64,000 nt of DNA, from contig DATMRS010000020.1 in NCBI GenBank assembly GCA_035566015.1, positions 496,001-560,000 on the forward strand, read 5' to 3'. Of the stretch, positions 24,001 to 31,889 are shown piece after piece; position 1 is the stretch's first letter, and the number at the start of each line of letters is the position of its first letter. Both the position numbers and the translations under genes were made by a program. Under the pieces are notes generated by a model. It was given only the letters and a program-made list of their open reading frames with translations. It was not told where the DNA came from and searched no databases. Source of the DNA: DATMRS01 sp035566015. GTDB taxonomy: Bacteria > Pseudomonadota > Alphaproteobacteria > Sphingomonadales > Sphingomonadaceae.

Positions 24001-24184
24001 GTCAGGGCCCGGCTGGGAATTGCGGCAGGCGCTCGGCACGGCGGTGTTCTTCGGGATGATCGGCGTCACCTTCTTCGGGCTGGTCTTCACCCCGGTCTTC
24101 TACGTGGCGCTGCGCACGCTGCGCGATCGCCTGTCGCAGCGCCGCGAGGCGGCGGGCGGGCCCGCGCTCCAGCCCGCCGAATGA
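21014..24184 (+). CDS. RND efflux permease, HAE1 family (MexF/AcrB-like)
   Basis: A 1056-residue inner-membrane pump of full family length. It starts MGISHFFIRRPIFAGVIAVI, has the proton-relay Asp-Asp in GIVVDDAIVVVENVERNIEHG (helix 4, about residue 405), large periplasmic loops after helices 1 and 7, and a helix-10 Lys region AAKNAILIVEFARQ. Proton-driven trimers export lipophilic drugs, solvents or quinones. The neighbours give a complete MexEF-OprN-type tripartite set. The last four bases overlap an in-frame upstream ATG of the channel gene. Confidence 0.96.
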   Translation: MGISHFFIRRPIFAGVIAVIITIVGWAAYLGLPIEQYPDVVPPTVTVSATYPGASAETVADTVAAPIEQQINGVDNMLYQSSQSTGDGKLAITVTFKIGTDLDTAQVLVQNRVALAEPSLPEEVRRQGIVVRKVSPSYLMAVNVLSPDGSLDRGYVSNYALTQLKDRLQRIDGVGDIRVIGARDFAMRVWIDPGRAAGLGLTAGDIVDALRAQNVQVAAGTVGQPPFSTGAAQQLNVETQGRFKTADEFANIIVRTDPDGAITRLRDVARVELGAEDYGVNGYLSGKDSIIMAFSQRPGSNALATAEAIKAAFADAAKSFPKGLEYRIIWNPTEFISESMGAVRHTLLEAVLLVVLVIIVFLQSWRAALVPVIAIPVSLIGTFAVLAGFGYSLNALSMFGLVLAIGIVVDDAIVVVENVERNIEHGLSPREAAHRSMDEVSAALVAIVLVMCAVFVPTTFLTGISGEFYRQFAVTIASATIISLLLSLTLSPALAARLLKPRAAQAPERGWQRAAFLAGRAFNTRFDRLSRWYGGFTRRVAAIPGPMLATYAGLVVATVALFWATPVGFVPAQDQGYSLAVLQLPPGSSTEQTDRVLKKAVKKLLAVPGTEAAVMFSGLDGASDTQASNAAAAYITFKPFEERAGTDRTEQNIEKDMRAALADMDEAFVFVVPPPIIRGIGNGGGWRMMVQDRNGAGPQALEQAAGGLIAAAHKQQGLANVHTLYNTATPRIYADIDRAKADMLGVPAARVFETLQVYLGSAYVNDFNLLGRTFRVIAQADAPFRDDPADIAQLKTRSNAGGMVPIGAVATFEDRTGPYRVTRYNLFPAVEVDGENAPGYSSGQSIGTMEVLAKDLPSGFKGEWTEIAYEQKAAGNVAAVVFGMAVLFVFLVLAAQFESLILPLAIILIVPMTLLAAMAGVNIRGMDNNILTQIGLIVLIALAAKNAILIVEFARQAEERGATTLEAAVEAARSRLRPILMTSFAFILGVLPMVTASGPGWELRQALGTAVFFGMIGVTFFGLVFTPVFYVALRTLRDRLSQRREAAGGPALQPAE

Positions 24185-24195
24185 GGGAGAACAAA

Positions 24196-25638
24196 ATGCC
24201 CCATCCTCTTCGCCTTACCGGCCTCCTGAGCCTCCTGGCGCTCGCCGCCTGCGCGGCCGGACCAGACTATGTCGCGCCCGCCACACGGCCGGCTACGGCG
24301 GGATCGTTCGTCGCCGCGCAAGGCTCCGCCTTCACCGCCGCCGCGCCGGCGGGTGAGTGGTGGCGGCTTTATCAGGATCCGGTGCTCGACACGCTGGTCG
24401 CCGACGCGCTTGCGCATAATAGCGACCTGCGCGTCGCCGCCGCCAATCTGACGCGCGCCCGCGCCCTGCTCAGCGAAGCGCGCGCCGGCCGTCTGCCGCA
24501 AAGCACGATCGGGGCGGGCGCGACCTATGGGCGCGTCGCCGAGAGCCAGGCCGCGCCGGGTGTCGATCGTACCGATTCGAGCTTCGATGTCGGGCTGAAC
24601 GTTTCCTATGAGGTCGACCTGTTCGGCCGCGTCAGCCGCTCGATCGAAGCGGCGAAAGGCGATGCCGATGCGGCCGAGGCGGCGCGCGACGCCGCGCGCG
24701 TCATGGTCGCGGCAGAGACGACGCGCGCTTATGCCGATGCGAGCGCCGCCGCCGAGCGGCTGACGGTTGCCGAGCACAGTCTCGCGCTCATCGACCGGAC
24801 GCTCACTCTTACCACCAGACGCTTCGAAGCGGGCCGTGGCACGCGCCTCGACGTTGCGCGTGTCGCCTCCCTACGCGACCAGCAACGCGCCGCGCTGCCC
24901 CCGCTTCGAGCCGAGCGTGACGGGGCCTTGTTCCGCCTCGCCATGCTCACCGGCCGCGCGCCCGCCGAGCTCCCCCCCGAGGCGGGCGCGCGCCGGACCA
25001 TCCTTCGGCTCGACCAGGCGATTCCAGTCGGCGACGGGCGCGCGCTGCTCGCGCGCCGTCCCGATGTGCGCGAGGCCGAGCGGCGGCTGGCGGCGGAGAC
25101 CGCGCGGATCGGCGTCGCCACCGCCGATCTCTATCCCCGGATCAGTTTTGGCGGTTCGGTGGGCGCGACTGGGCCCTCGCTCGGCGATCTTTTCACCGGC
25201 GGGCCGTTCCGCTGGCTGGTCGGGCCGCTGCTAAGCTGGGCCTTCCCCAATCAGGAGGCGAACCGCGCGCGGATCGAGCAGGCGAAGGCGTCCGCCGGCG
25301 CGGCGCTCGCGCAGTTCGACGGCACCGTGCTCAACGCGCTGCGCGAGACCGAAACCGCGCTGTCGACCTATGCGCATGAGCTGGACCGCCGGCGCGCGTT
25401 GAATGATGCGCGCGATCAGGCGGAGACGGCGGCGAAGCTCGCCCGCCTCCAGTTGCGTGAGGGCAAGATCGATTCGCTGTCGCTGCTCGACGCCGAACGG
25501 TCGCTGGCGCAGGCGGAGGCGGACCTCGCCCTCTCCGACGCTCGGATCGCAAGCGCACAGGTCGATCTGTTCCGCGCCCTCGGTGGCGGCTGGCAGCAGG
25601 AGGCGACGCCGGCGCTGGCTTCAGCCACACCGAACTAA
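24196..25638 (+). CDS. RND outer-membrane channel lipoprotein (OprM/NodT family)
   Basis: A 480-residue TolC-like channel with a lipoprotein signal (LLALAACAAG, lipidated Cys near residue 19), GPDYVAPATR immediately after, and two repeats of outer-membrane efflux domains. Family signatures include WWRLYQDPVLDTLVADALAHNSDLRVAAANL and SFDVGLNVSYEVDLFGRVSR. It completes the pump by spanning the outer membrane. I chose ATG 24196 because GAGGGAG lies upstream; an ATG at 24181 overlaps the permease stop. Confidence 0.93.
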   Translation: MPHPLRLTGLLSLLALAACAAGPDYVAPATRPATAGSFVAAQGSAFTAAAPAGEWWRLYQDPVLDTLVADALAHNSDLRVAAANLTRARALLSEARAGRLPQSTIGAGATYGRVAESQAAPGVDRTDSSFDVGLNVSYEVDLFGRVSRSIEAAKGDADAAEAARDAARVMVAAETTRAYADASAAAERLTVAEHSLALIDRTLTLTTRRFEAGRGTRLDVARVASLRDQQRAALPPLRAERDGALFRLAMLTGRAPAELPPEAGARRTILRLDQAIPVGDGRALLARRPDVREAERRLAAETARIGVATADLYPRISFGGSVGATGPSLGDLFTGGPFRWLVGPLLSWAFPNQEANRARIEQAKASAGAALAQFDGTVLNALRETETALSTYAHELDRRRALNDARDQAETAAKLARLQLREGKIDSLSLLDAERSLAQAEADLALSDARIASAQVDLFRALGGGWQQEATPALASATPN

Positions 25639-25652
25639 CCGTCCTCGCTATC

Positions 25653-25745
25653 CATCATTGCGGCGAAAGCCGGAATCCATGCGCGGCGCGTCGATTGATA
25701 ATCGGGTGAGCCGAATCCATTGGCCTCGGCTTTCGCCGAGGTGAC
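25653..25745. repeat. Dispersed palindromic repeat, copy 3
   Basis: A diverged member (starts near CATCATTGCGGCG, ends CTTTCGCCGAGGTGAC) between the convergent ends of the channel gene and the iminopeptidase remnant. The C-terminal tail of the remnant's reading frame is translated from this repeat. Confidence 0.7.
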
Positions 25746-26212
25746 CGAAGGGGCGCCTGGCGGGATGGCGCGCCCGCACAGGCGTCGGTTGTGCGGATCA
25801 GGCGGTCGAGGATTCCAGGCTCGCTATAAGCGTGGCCTGCTCCTTCGATCAGGTGGAAATCGGCTTTGGGCCAGACCTGGTGCAGGTCGTAAGCGGTGCG
25901 CGTAGGGCAGGCCATGTCGTAGCGGCCTTGGAAGATCATGCCGGGAATGTCGCGCAGCCGTATCGCGTCGCGGATGAGCTGGCCGTCCTCCAGCCAGCCA
26001 GGGTCGACGAATAATGATTCTCGATCCGCGCGAACGAAGGCGAAATGGGGATTTTCGAAGCTGGCGGTGAAGCCCGAATCGGGGAGGAGCGTCAGCGTCC
26101 GTCCCTCCCACAGGGTCCAGGCTTGTGCGGCTTTTGAGTTGCGCTGCCCCACGTCGGGCATCCCCGCCTCATAGGGCTCGACCGGATCATAGAAGGTGCG
26201 GAGCGTGGCCAT
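25655..26212 (-). pseudogene. Prolyl iminopeptidase with internal deletion
   Basis: The 185-codon frame begins MATLRTFYDPVEPYEAGMPD, which is the N terminus of prolyl iminopeptidases (normally about 310-320 residues). It then jumps directly to AAQAWTLWEG, which in the family comes about 150 residues later. The downstream part keeps ENPHFAFVRAD, IPGMIFQGRYDMACPTRTAYDLH (catalytic Asp) and LIEGAGHAYSEPGI (catalytic His). The oxyanion GGPGG loop and nucleophile GGSWGS are missing, so it cannot be an active peptidase. The frame stays open across the junction, and about the last 35 residues are encoded by repeat copy 3. Confidence 0.8.
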
Positions 26213-26300
26213 GGCCCTTCATTTCGCACAGGATCTCGCGAACGCCCATGCCGGCGACGGCGTCGCTTCCTATCGTTCCCGTCCTGTTCTAGAAGGCGGC

Positions 26301-26786
26301 ATGGCCACGCAACCCGACTCGTGCTTCGACAATGCGCCGCTGGTCGCGCGCGATGTGGCGCGCGGCGTGTCGCGACTGTTCTTCCGGCAAGACCTTTTCG
26401 CGTTGTGCGAGGTGCCGCTTGCCAACGGGCGGCGCGCCGATCTTCTGGCGATCGACGGCAAGGGCGGCATGACGATCGTCGAGATCAAGGTTTCACGCGC
26501 CGATCTACGCGGCGACGCCAAATGGCCCGACTATCTGGAATATTGCGACCGTTTCTTCTGGGCGGTGCCCGCCGGCTTTGACCTCGCGCCGTTCGAGGAA
26601 GAAGGATTCCGCCCCGATATCGCAGGGCTGATCGTCGCCGATCGTTACGATGCCGCGATCGTGCGCGAGGCGGCGAACCGGCCGCTGCCCTCCGCCCGCC
26701 GTCGCGCCGAGACGCTGCGCTTCGCCCGCCGCGCGGCCCGCCGCCTGCTCGGCGATCTCGATCCGGGGCTGGCGGGGCTGGATTGA
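26301..26786 (+). CDS. mmcB: MmcB family DNA repair protein
   Basis: A 161-residue protein of the MmcB family (DUF4385-like restriction-endonuclease fold). Core motifs are VARGVSRLFFRQDLFALCEVPLANGRRADLLAIDGKGGMTIVEIKVSRADLRGD, with the D-x(n)-ExK nuclease pattern (ADLLAID then VEIKVS), followed by KWPDYLEYCDRFFWAVP. In Caulobacter MmcB is linked to DNA-damage-related functions in the ImuB/DnaE2 context. ATG 26301 has AGAAGGCG upstream; the frame extends back but overlaps the divergent remnant. Confidence 0.85.
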   Translation: MATQPDSCFDNAPLVARDVARGVSRLFFRQDLFALCEVPLANGRRADLLAIDGKGGMTIVEIKVSRADLRGDAKWPDYLEYCDRFFWAVPAGFDLAPFEEEGFRPDIAGLIVADRYDAAIVREAANRPLPSARRRAETLRFARRAARRLLGDLDPGLAGLD

Positions 26787-26844
26787 GGCGGAGACGGCAT
26801 TAATGGATGCCGCCCCCCCTTACGGTCTTGGGGGAGGCGATGCC

Positions 26845-27456
26845 CTAAAGGCGCGGACCCGCGATGGCGCCGGCGGGCTTGGCCGGCTTGGCCTCGTCGA
26901 TCGCCTTCAGCAGGCCCGGCGAGCGGGACTCGCGCTCGGCATAATCGCGCGCCGACATGCCGGCGATATGATCGGCGATCTTCGGGTCCGCGCCATATTG
27001 CAGCAGCAGCTTCACCGTTTGGAGATCGCGCCGCTGCACCGCCAGGATCAGCGGCGTTTCCCCGCGATCGTTGGTGGTGTTGATATTGGCGTGACGGGCG
27101 ATGAGCTGGGTCGCCCCCTCCACCCAGCCGAGCTGTGCGGCGAGCGCCAGCGGCGTGTTGCCCTTGCTGTCGCGGATATTGGGGTCGGCGCCCTTGGTGA
27201 GCAGGAAGGCCAGCCACTGCGAATCGCGCCGCTGGACGACGATGTGCAGCGCCGTCTCCCCGCTCGAATAATCGCGGGTGTTGATGATCGTGCCCGGCTT
27301 GTCCAGATATTCGGTCACCTTGGCGCCGTCATGGTCGCGCACCGCCTTCAAAAAGCGGTAACTATCGGAAAACTGGGCTTGCGCCGGCAGGCTGAGGAGG
27401 CTGGCCGCGATCAGGAGGGCGACGGCCCTGCCCCGCGAAACGAATTGGGCGCCCAT
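26845..27456 (-). CDS. Secreted ankyrin-repeat protein
   Basis: A 203-residue protein with a cleavable signal peptide (AVALLIAASLLSLPAQAQ, about residues 10-28) and four to five ankyrin repeats between about residues 35 and 175. Examples are GETALHIVVQRRDSQWLAFLLTKGADPN, GNTPLALAAQLGWVEGATQLIARHANIN and GETPLILAVQRRDLQTVKLLLQYGADP. The C terminus is Lys/Ala/Pro rich. It is probably periplasmic and a protein-binding module; the partner is unknown. The ATG at 27456 has AGGAG upstream. It is divergent from the SCO1-like gene, about 50 bases apart. Confidence 0.88.
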   Translation of the reverse strand: MGAQFVSRGRAVALLIAASLLSLPAQAQFSDSYRFLKAVRDHDGAKVTEYLDKPGTIINTRDYSSGETALHIVVQRRDSQWLAFLLTKGADPNIRDSKGNTPLALAAQLGWVEGATQLIARHANINTTNDRGETPLILAVQRRDLQTVKLLLQYGADPKIADHIAGMSARDYAERESRSPGLLKAIDEAKPAKPAGAIAGPRL

Positions 27457-27508
27457 GCTTCTCCTCATTTCCGTCCACGCCATCTTGCAAGCGTGAGCGT
27501 AGCAAAGC

Positions 27509-28123
27509 ATGGCTGCCAATGCCATGATCAAAGCCCTTCGCGCCGTTTTCCTGCCGCTCGCCGCCGCGGCGTTGATGCTCTCCGCCTGCCAGCAGGGGCC
27601 GAAGGAAGGTCCGCTTGCCGGCGCCGCGATCGGGGGACCCTTCTCGCTGATCGACCAGAATGGCAAGCCGGTGCGCGATACCGACTTCGCCGGCCAATAT
27701 CGCCTGATCTATTTCGGCTACACCTTCTGTCCCGATGCCTGCCCCACCGATCTACAGGCGCTGATGCAGGGTTTCCGCCAGTTCGAGAAAACCGATCCGG
27801 CGAAGGCGGCGAAGCTTCAGCCGATCTTCATCACCGTCGATCCGGCGCGTGATACGCCGGCGGCGCTCAAGAGCTTCGTCTCGGCCTTCCATCCCCGGCT
27901 GATCGGCCTCACCGGCAGCGAGGCCGAGATCAAGAAGGTCGCCACCGAATATGGCGTTTATTACAGCAAGCAGGCGCCAGCGGGCGACGACAAGAACGCC
28001 TATCTGGTCGATCATTCACGCACCGCGACGCTCTATGGCCCCGATGGCAAGCCGATTGCGTTGATCCCCCAGGACGGCACGCCCGACGAAATCGCGAGCG
28101 AACTGGACGAATGGATACGGTGA
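27509..28123 (+). CDS. SCO1/SenC family copper-binding lipoprotein
   Basis: A 204-residue thioredoxin-like protein. The N terminus has a lipobox (LMLSACQQG, Cys27), and the metal site is CPDAC (Cys74, Cys78) with His169 in VDHSRTATLYGPDG. The YFGYTFCPDACPTDL and ITVDPARDTPAALKSFV stretches are family signatures. SCO proteins deliver copper to cytochrome c oxidase CuA in the periplasm; no oxidase genes are in the window. An ATG at 27524 is an alternative start. Its end overlaps the next gene by 13 bases. Confidence 0.93.
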   Translation: MAANAMIKALRAVFLPLAAAALMLSACQQGPKEGPLAGAAIGGPFSLIDQNGKPVRDTDFAGQYRLIYFGYTFCPDACPTDLQALMQGFRQFEKTDPAKAAKLQPIFITVDPARDTPAALKSFVSAFHPRLIGLTGSEAEIKKVATEYGVYYSKQAPAGDDKNAYLVDHSRTATLYGPDGKPIALIPQDGTPDEIASELDEWIR

Positions 28124-28554
28124 CGCGCCCTTTCTGGGAAACCAAACGGCTGGACCAGATGAGCCGTGAGGAGTGGGAGTCGCTATGCGACGGCTGCGGC
28201 AAATGCTGCGTTCATAAGCTGGAGGATGAGGAGACGGGGGAGCTGCACCCCACCAACGTCGCCTGTCGCCTGCTCGATGGGCGTACCGGTCGATGTCGCG
28301 ATTATCGCCACCGCCACGCTTATGTGCCCGAATGCGTGCGGCTGACGCCCGCCAAGCTGCGCCAGATCGATTGGCTGCCCGCGACATGCGCCTATCGCCT
28401 GATCGACGAGGGGCGGCCGCTGCCCGACTGGCATTATCTGGTGTGCGGCGATCGTGAGGCGGTGCATCGCGCGGGCCAGTCGGTGCGCGGCTGGACCGTG
28501 TCGGAAGATATCGCCGGCGATTTCGAGGATCATCTGATCGACCGCGAATTGTAG
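28111..28554 (+). CDS. YcgN family cysteine-cluster protein (UPF0260)
   Basis: A 147-residue protein of the YkgJ/YcgN Cys-cluster family. The hallmark CDGCGKCCVHKLEDEETGEL lies near residue 30, and further Cys appear in VACRLLDGRTGRCRDYRHRHAYVPECVRL; together they probably bind an Fe-S cluster or zinc. Function is unknown. It overlaps the SCO gene and precedes the DUF45 peptidase by 10 bases, suggesting a three-gene operon. Confidence 0.9.
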   Translation: MDTVTRPFWETKRLDQMSREEWESLCDGCGKCCVHKLEDEETGELHPTNVACRLLDGRTGRCRDYRHRHAYVPECVRLTPAKLRQIDWLPATCAYRLIDEGRPLPDWHYLVCGDREAVHRAGQSVRGWTVSEDIAGDFEDHLIDREL

Positions 28555-28564
28555 ACCGGCGCGC

Positions 28565-29437
28565 ATGACGCTCTGGCGCGCCGCCCCCGAACTGCCCGTC
28601 TTTGCCGCCGGCGGCGGGATGCGCCCGCTGGTCGTCCGGCGGATGGCGCAGGCGCGGCGGATGCGTCTCGTCGTCGATCCACGCACCGGCGAGGTGCGTC
28701 TCACCTTGCCGAAGCGGGGGGCGCTGCGCCAGGCGCTCGCCTGGGTGGAGGGGCAGCGCGACTGGGTGGAGTGCGCGCTGGCTGCCCTGCCCTGCCCGCG
28801 CCCTATCGTCGCCGGCGCGACGATACCGTTTGAGGATCGGCCGCTCCTCATCGACTGGCGCCCCGCCGCGCCCCGCCGTGTGCGGCACGACGCGGAGGCG
28901 GGCGCGCTGATCCTCGGCGGGGCCGAAGAGTCGGTCGGCCCGCGCGTACTGCGCTGGCTGCGGAGCGAGGCGCTTGCCCGGCTTGAGAGTGAGACACGCG
29001 CCATGGCTGAGCGGGCCGGCGTCGCGATCGGCCGCGTCACCGTCGGCGATCCGCGCTCGCGCTGGGGGAGCTGCTCGTCGAGCGGCGACATACGCTATAG
29101 CTGGCGGCTGATCCTCGCGCCGCCGGCGGTGCGTGAGGCGACCGTCGCGCATGAGGTGGCGCATCGGCTGCACATGGATCACAGCGCTCGTTTCCACGCG
29201 GCGGTTCGGCGCCTGCTGGGGCGCGAACCCGATGCCGAAACCGCCTGGCTGCGCGCGCATGGCGCCGGGCTTTACTGGCTGGGGCGCGACTCGCGGGAGC
29301 CATCGGGCGGGCGGCGTTCGCCGGGGGGAGACGGTGGCGCGCCGCGATGGAGGACATTGTCGAGCCATTGCTCGTCAAGCCGCGGCGGCGCCTCGATATG
29401 CTCCTCGGCGGGCGGGGCCTGCGGACCTCCGGGATAG
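28565..29437 (+). CDS. DUF45 / YgjP-like zinc metallopeptidase
   Basis: A 290-residue protein with the zincin motif HEVAHRLHMDHSARFHAAV (His196, Glu197, His200) preceded by the YgjP-typical SRWGSCSSSGDIRYSWRLILAP. These intracellular M48-like peptidases contain little else, and family members usually end near GAGLYWLGRD (about residue 238). Here about 50 more residues of Ser/Gly/Arg-rich sequence follow, read through DNA that on the other strand codes the C terminus of penicillin-binding protein 1A (166-bp overlap). The tail is probably non-functional extension. Substrate unknown. Confidence 0.88.
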   Translation: MTLWRAAPELPVFAAGGGMRPLVVRRMAQARRMRLVVDPRTGEVRLTLPKRGALRQALAWVEGQRDWVECALAALPCPRPIVAGATIPFEDRPLLIDWRPAAPRRVRHDAEAGALILGGAEESVGPRVLRWLRSEALARLESETRAMAERAGVAIGRVTVGDPRSRWGSCSSSGDIRYSWRLILAPPAVREATVAHEVAHRLHMDHSARFHAAVRRLLGREPDAETAWLRAHGAGLYWLGRDSREPSGGRRSPGGDGGAPRWRTLSSHCSSSRGGASICSSAGGACGPPG

Positions 29438-31344
29438 AGCGCGTCATCGGCCGGGCCGACGCCGTTCTCGTCGATCAGATTCTCGTCCGGCGCGCCGAAA
29501 TAGGCCTCCTCGTCGGGTTCGAGTTGCCATTCGGGAAGCGTCACCTCGGTGTTGAACTTCTCCACCGGACGGCTCGCGACGGCGACCTTCATGAAAGCGG
29601 CGAAGGCGCGCGCCGGTGCCCGCCCGCCGGCAAGGCCGCCGACGGGTCGCGCATCGTCGCGGCCCATCCACACGCCGGTGGTGAGCCCGCTGGAGAAGCC
29701 GAGGAACCAGCCGTCCTTGTTCGAGGAGGTGGTGCCCGTCTTTCCCGCCACGGGTCGTCCGATCTGCGCGGCGCGGCCGGTGCCGGTGGCGACCGCCGTC
29801 TGGAGCAGGTCGGTCATCTGCTGCGCGACATAGGGCGCGACAAGGACGCGCGAGGTATCGACCTCGTGCTGATAGAGGACATCGCCGCTCGCCGTCGTCA
29901 CCTTGGTGATGCCGTAGGGGGTGATCGCGACGCCGTTCGCCGCGACTGCTGCATAAGCGCGCGTCATGTCGATCAGCCGCACGTCCGACGTGCCGAGCAC
30001 CATCGAAGGATGAGTGTTCACCGGGGTGGTGATGCCGAAGCGGCGCGCCATGTCCGCCACGGTATCGAAGCCTACCTCGCTGCCGAGCTTCGCCGCGATC
30101 GTGTTGACCGAGAAGGCGAAGGCGGTGCGGATGTCCATCTCCCCCGCGAAACGGCCCGAGCTGTTGCGCGGACGCCAGCCGTCGATATCGATCGGCTCGT
30201 CGACGACACGGTCCTCGGGGCGGTGCCCCGCCTCCAGCGCGGCGAGATAGACGAACAGCTTGAAGGACGAGCCCGGCTGGCGAACCGCCTGCGTCGCGCG
30301 GTTGTAGATCGAGCTTACATAATCGGTGCCGCCGACCATCGCACGGACCGCGCCGTCGCGATCGAGGCTGACGAGCGCGCCCTGCACGCCCTTCGGCGCA
30401 TTCGCCCGGATCGCGTCGTCGGCGGCGCGCTGCATCTTGAGGTCCAGCGTCGTCCACACCTCGATCGGATCAGTGGTATTGTCGATCATCGTGTCGAGTT
30501 GGCTCAACGCCCAGTCGGTGAAATAGCGCACGCTGTTCTGGCGCGGCTCGGGCGCCAGCTTCACCTTGTGGGGATCGGCGGCGGCCTCTTCGACGGCGCT
30601 GATCTTGCCCTGCTCGCGCATCAGATCGAGGACGACGCCGGCGCGGCCGATCGCCGCCTGCGCATCGGCGGTGGGCGAATAGTTGGACGGGGCCTTCACC
30701 AGCCCCGCGATTATCGCCGCCTCGGGCAGGTCGAGCGTGTTCGCTGGATGGCCGAAGAAGCGGCGGCTGGCGGCGTCGATGCCGTAGGCGCCGCCGCCGA
30801 AATAGACGCGGTTCAGATAGAGTTCGAGAATCTGATCCTTGGAGAATTTGCGCTCCATCGCCAGCGCGAGGATGATCTCGCGGAATTTACGCGCGAACGT
30901 CTTGGTGTTGGTGAGGAAGATGTTGCGCGTGATCTGCTGCGTGATCGTCGAGCCGCCCTGCGCCCAGCGGCCGGTCTTCACCCGCACCCAGAGCGAACGG
31001 GCGATGCCGATCGGGTCGACGCCGGGATGCATGCGGAAACGGCGATCCTCGGTCGCCGTCATCGCATCCTTCATCACCTGCGGAATCTGCGCATAAGGCA
31101 GCCAGCGCCCATAGGATGGGCCGAGCGAGACGATCACCGTGCCGTCGACGGCATGGACGCGCACCATCTGGCCGTTGGGCGAGGATTTCAGCTCGTCATA
31201 GCCGGGCAGCGATGCCATCGCGATCGCCACCGCCGCCGCCAGCGCGAGGAAGCCCAGCACGACGGCGACAATCACCCATTTCACGACCCTGCGAAACAGA
31301 GGCCGGCGGGGGCCGGAAGAGGAGCGGGTGCGCGGGGGTGCCAT
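29272..31344 (-). CDS. Penicillin-binding protein 1A (transglycosylase/transpeptidase)
   Basis: A 690-residue class A PBP. An N-terminal membrane helix (VKWVIVAVVLGFLALAAAVAIAM) is followed by a GT51 transglycosylase domain with TEDRRFRMHPGVDPIGIARS and GGSTITQQITRN, and a transpeptidase domain with SxxK (PGSSFKLF, about residue 360), SVN (AFSVNT) and KTGTT. It polymerises and crosslinks peptidoglycan in the periplasm. The C terminus is acidic and Pro-rich and overlaps the convergent metallopeptidase gene by 166 bp. Confidence 0.95.
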   Translation of the reverse strand: MAPPRTRSSSGPRRPLFRRVVKWVIVAVVLGFLALAAAVAIAMASLPGYDELKSSPNGQMVRVHAVDGTVIVSLGPSYGRWLPYAQIPQVMKDAMTATEDRRFRMHPGVDPIGIARSLWVRVKTGRWAQGGSTITQQITRNIFLTNTKTFARKFREIILALAMERKFSKDQILELYLNRVYFGGGAYGIDAASRRFFGHPANTLDLPEAAIIAGLVKAPSNYSPTADAQAAIGRAGVVLDLMREQGKISAVEEAAADPHKVKLAPEPRQNSVRYFTDWALSQLDTMIDNTTDPIEVWTTLDLKMQRAADDAIRANAPKGVQGALVSLDRDGAVRAMVGGTDYVSSIYNRATQAVRQPGSSFKLFVYLAALEAGHRPEDRVVDEPIDIDGWRPRNSSGRFAGEMDIRTAFAFSVNTIAAKLGSEVGFDTVADMARRFGITTPVNTHPSMVLGTSDVRLIDMTRAYAAVAANGVAITPYGITKVTTASGDVLYQHEVDTSRVLVAPYVAQQMTDLLQTAVATGTGRAAQIGRPVAGKTGTTSSNKDGWFLGFSSGLTTGVWMGRDDARPVGGLAGGRAPARAFAAFMKVAVASRPVEKFNTEVTLPEWQLEPDEEAYFGAPDENLIDENGVGPADDALYPGGPQAPPAEEHIEAPPRLDEQWLDNVLHRGAPPSPPGERRPPDGSRESRPSQ

Positions 31345-31451
31345 CGGTGGGAAGCCCGATTACAGGGAATGGAAGAAAGCCACAAGCGACAGGATGCGCC
31401 CCCTTTGCCGCCATCCGCCTGAACGATGCCTGACAATAGGAAGGGTAAGGA

Positions 31452-31847
31452 TCAGCTTTCCGGCTCGAAATCCAGCGAGGTGCTGTTCATGCAATAACGC
31501 AGTCCGGTCGGCCCCGGCCCGTCGGGAAAGACATGGCCCAGATGGCTATCGCACCGCGCGCACCGCGCCTCCACGCGCCGCATGCCGTGGCTCACATCCT
31601 CATGCTCGCTCACCGCTTCGCCGCTCACCGGGGCGGTGAAGCTCGGCCAGCCGCTGCCCGAATGATATTTGGTGCCGCTCTCGAACAGCGGCGCGCCGCA
31701 AGCCGCGCAGCGATAGGCGCCCGCCTCCTCCAGATCAGTGTAGCGGCCCGCGAAGGCGGGATCGGTGCCCGCCTGGCGAAGCACATGATATTGCTGGGGC
31801 GTGAGGCGCTTGCGCCATTCCTCTTCGGAAAGGTCGAGTCTGTCCAT
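31452..31847 (-). CDS. msrB: Peptide-methionine (R)-S-oxide reductase MsrB
   Basis: A 131-residue MsrB with zinc-site CxxC pairs Cys47-Cys50 (YRCAACGAPLF) and Cys96-Cys99 (ARCDSHLGHVFPDG) and the catalytic Cys119 in LRYCMNSTSL. KYHSGSGWPSF is another signature. It reduces methionine-R-sulfoxide using thioredoxin. No signal peptide, so cytosolic. It lies downstream of plsC in the same direction. Confidence 0.96.
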   Translation of the reverse strand: MDRLDLSEEEWRKRLTPQQYHVLRQAGTDPAFAGRYTDLEEAGAYRCAACGAPLFESGTKYHSGSGWPSFTAPVSGEAVSEHEDVSHGMRRVEARCARCDSHLGHVFPDGPGPTGLRYCMNSTSLDFEPES

Positions 31848-31889
31848 GGCGCGAATGTGGCCCTCCTCCCGCCGCCGGTCAATGGCGGC

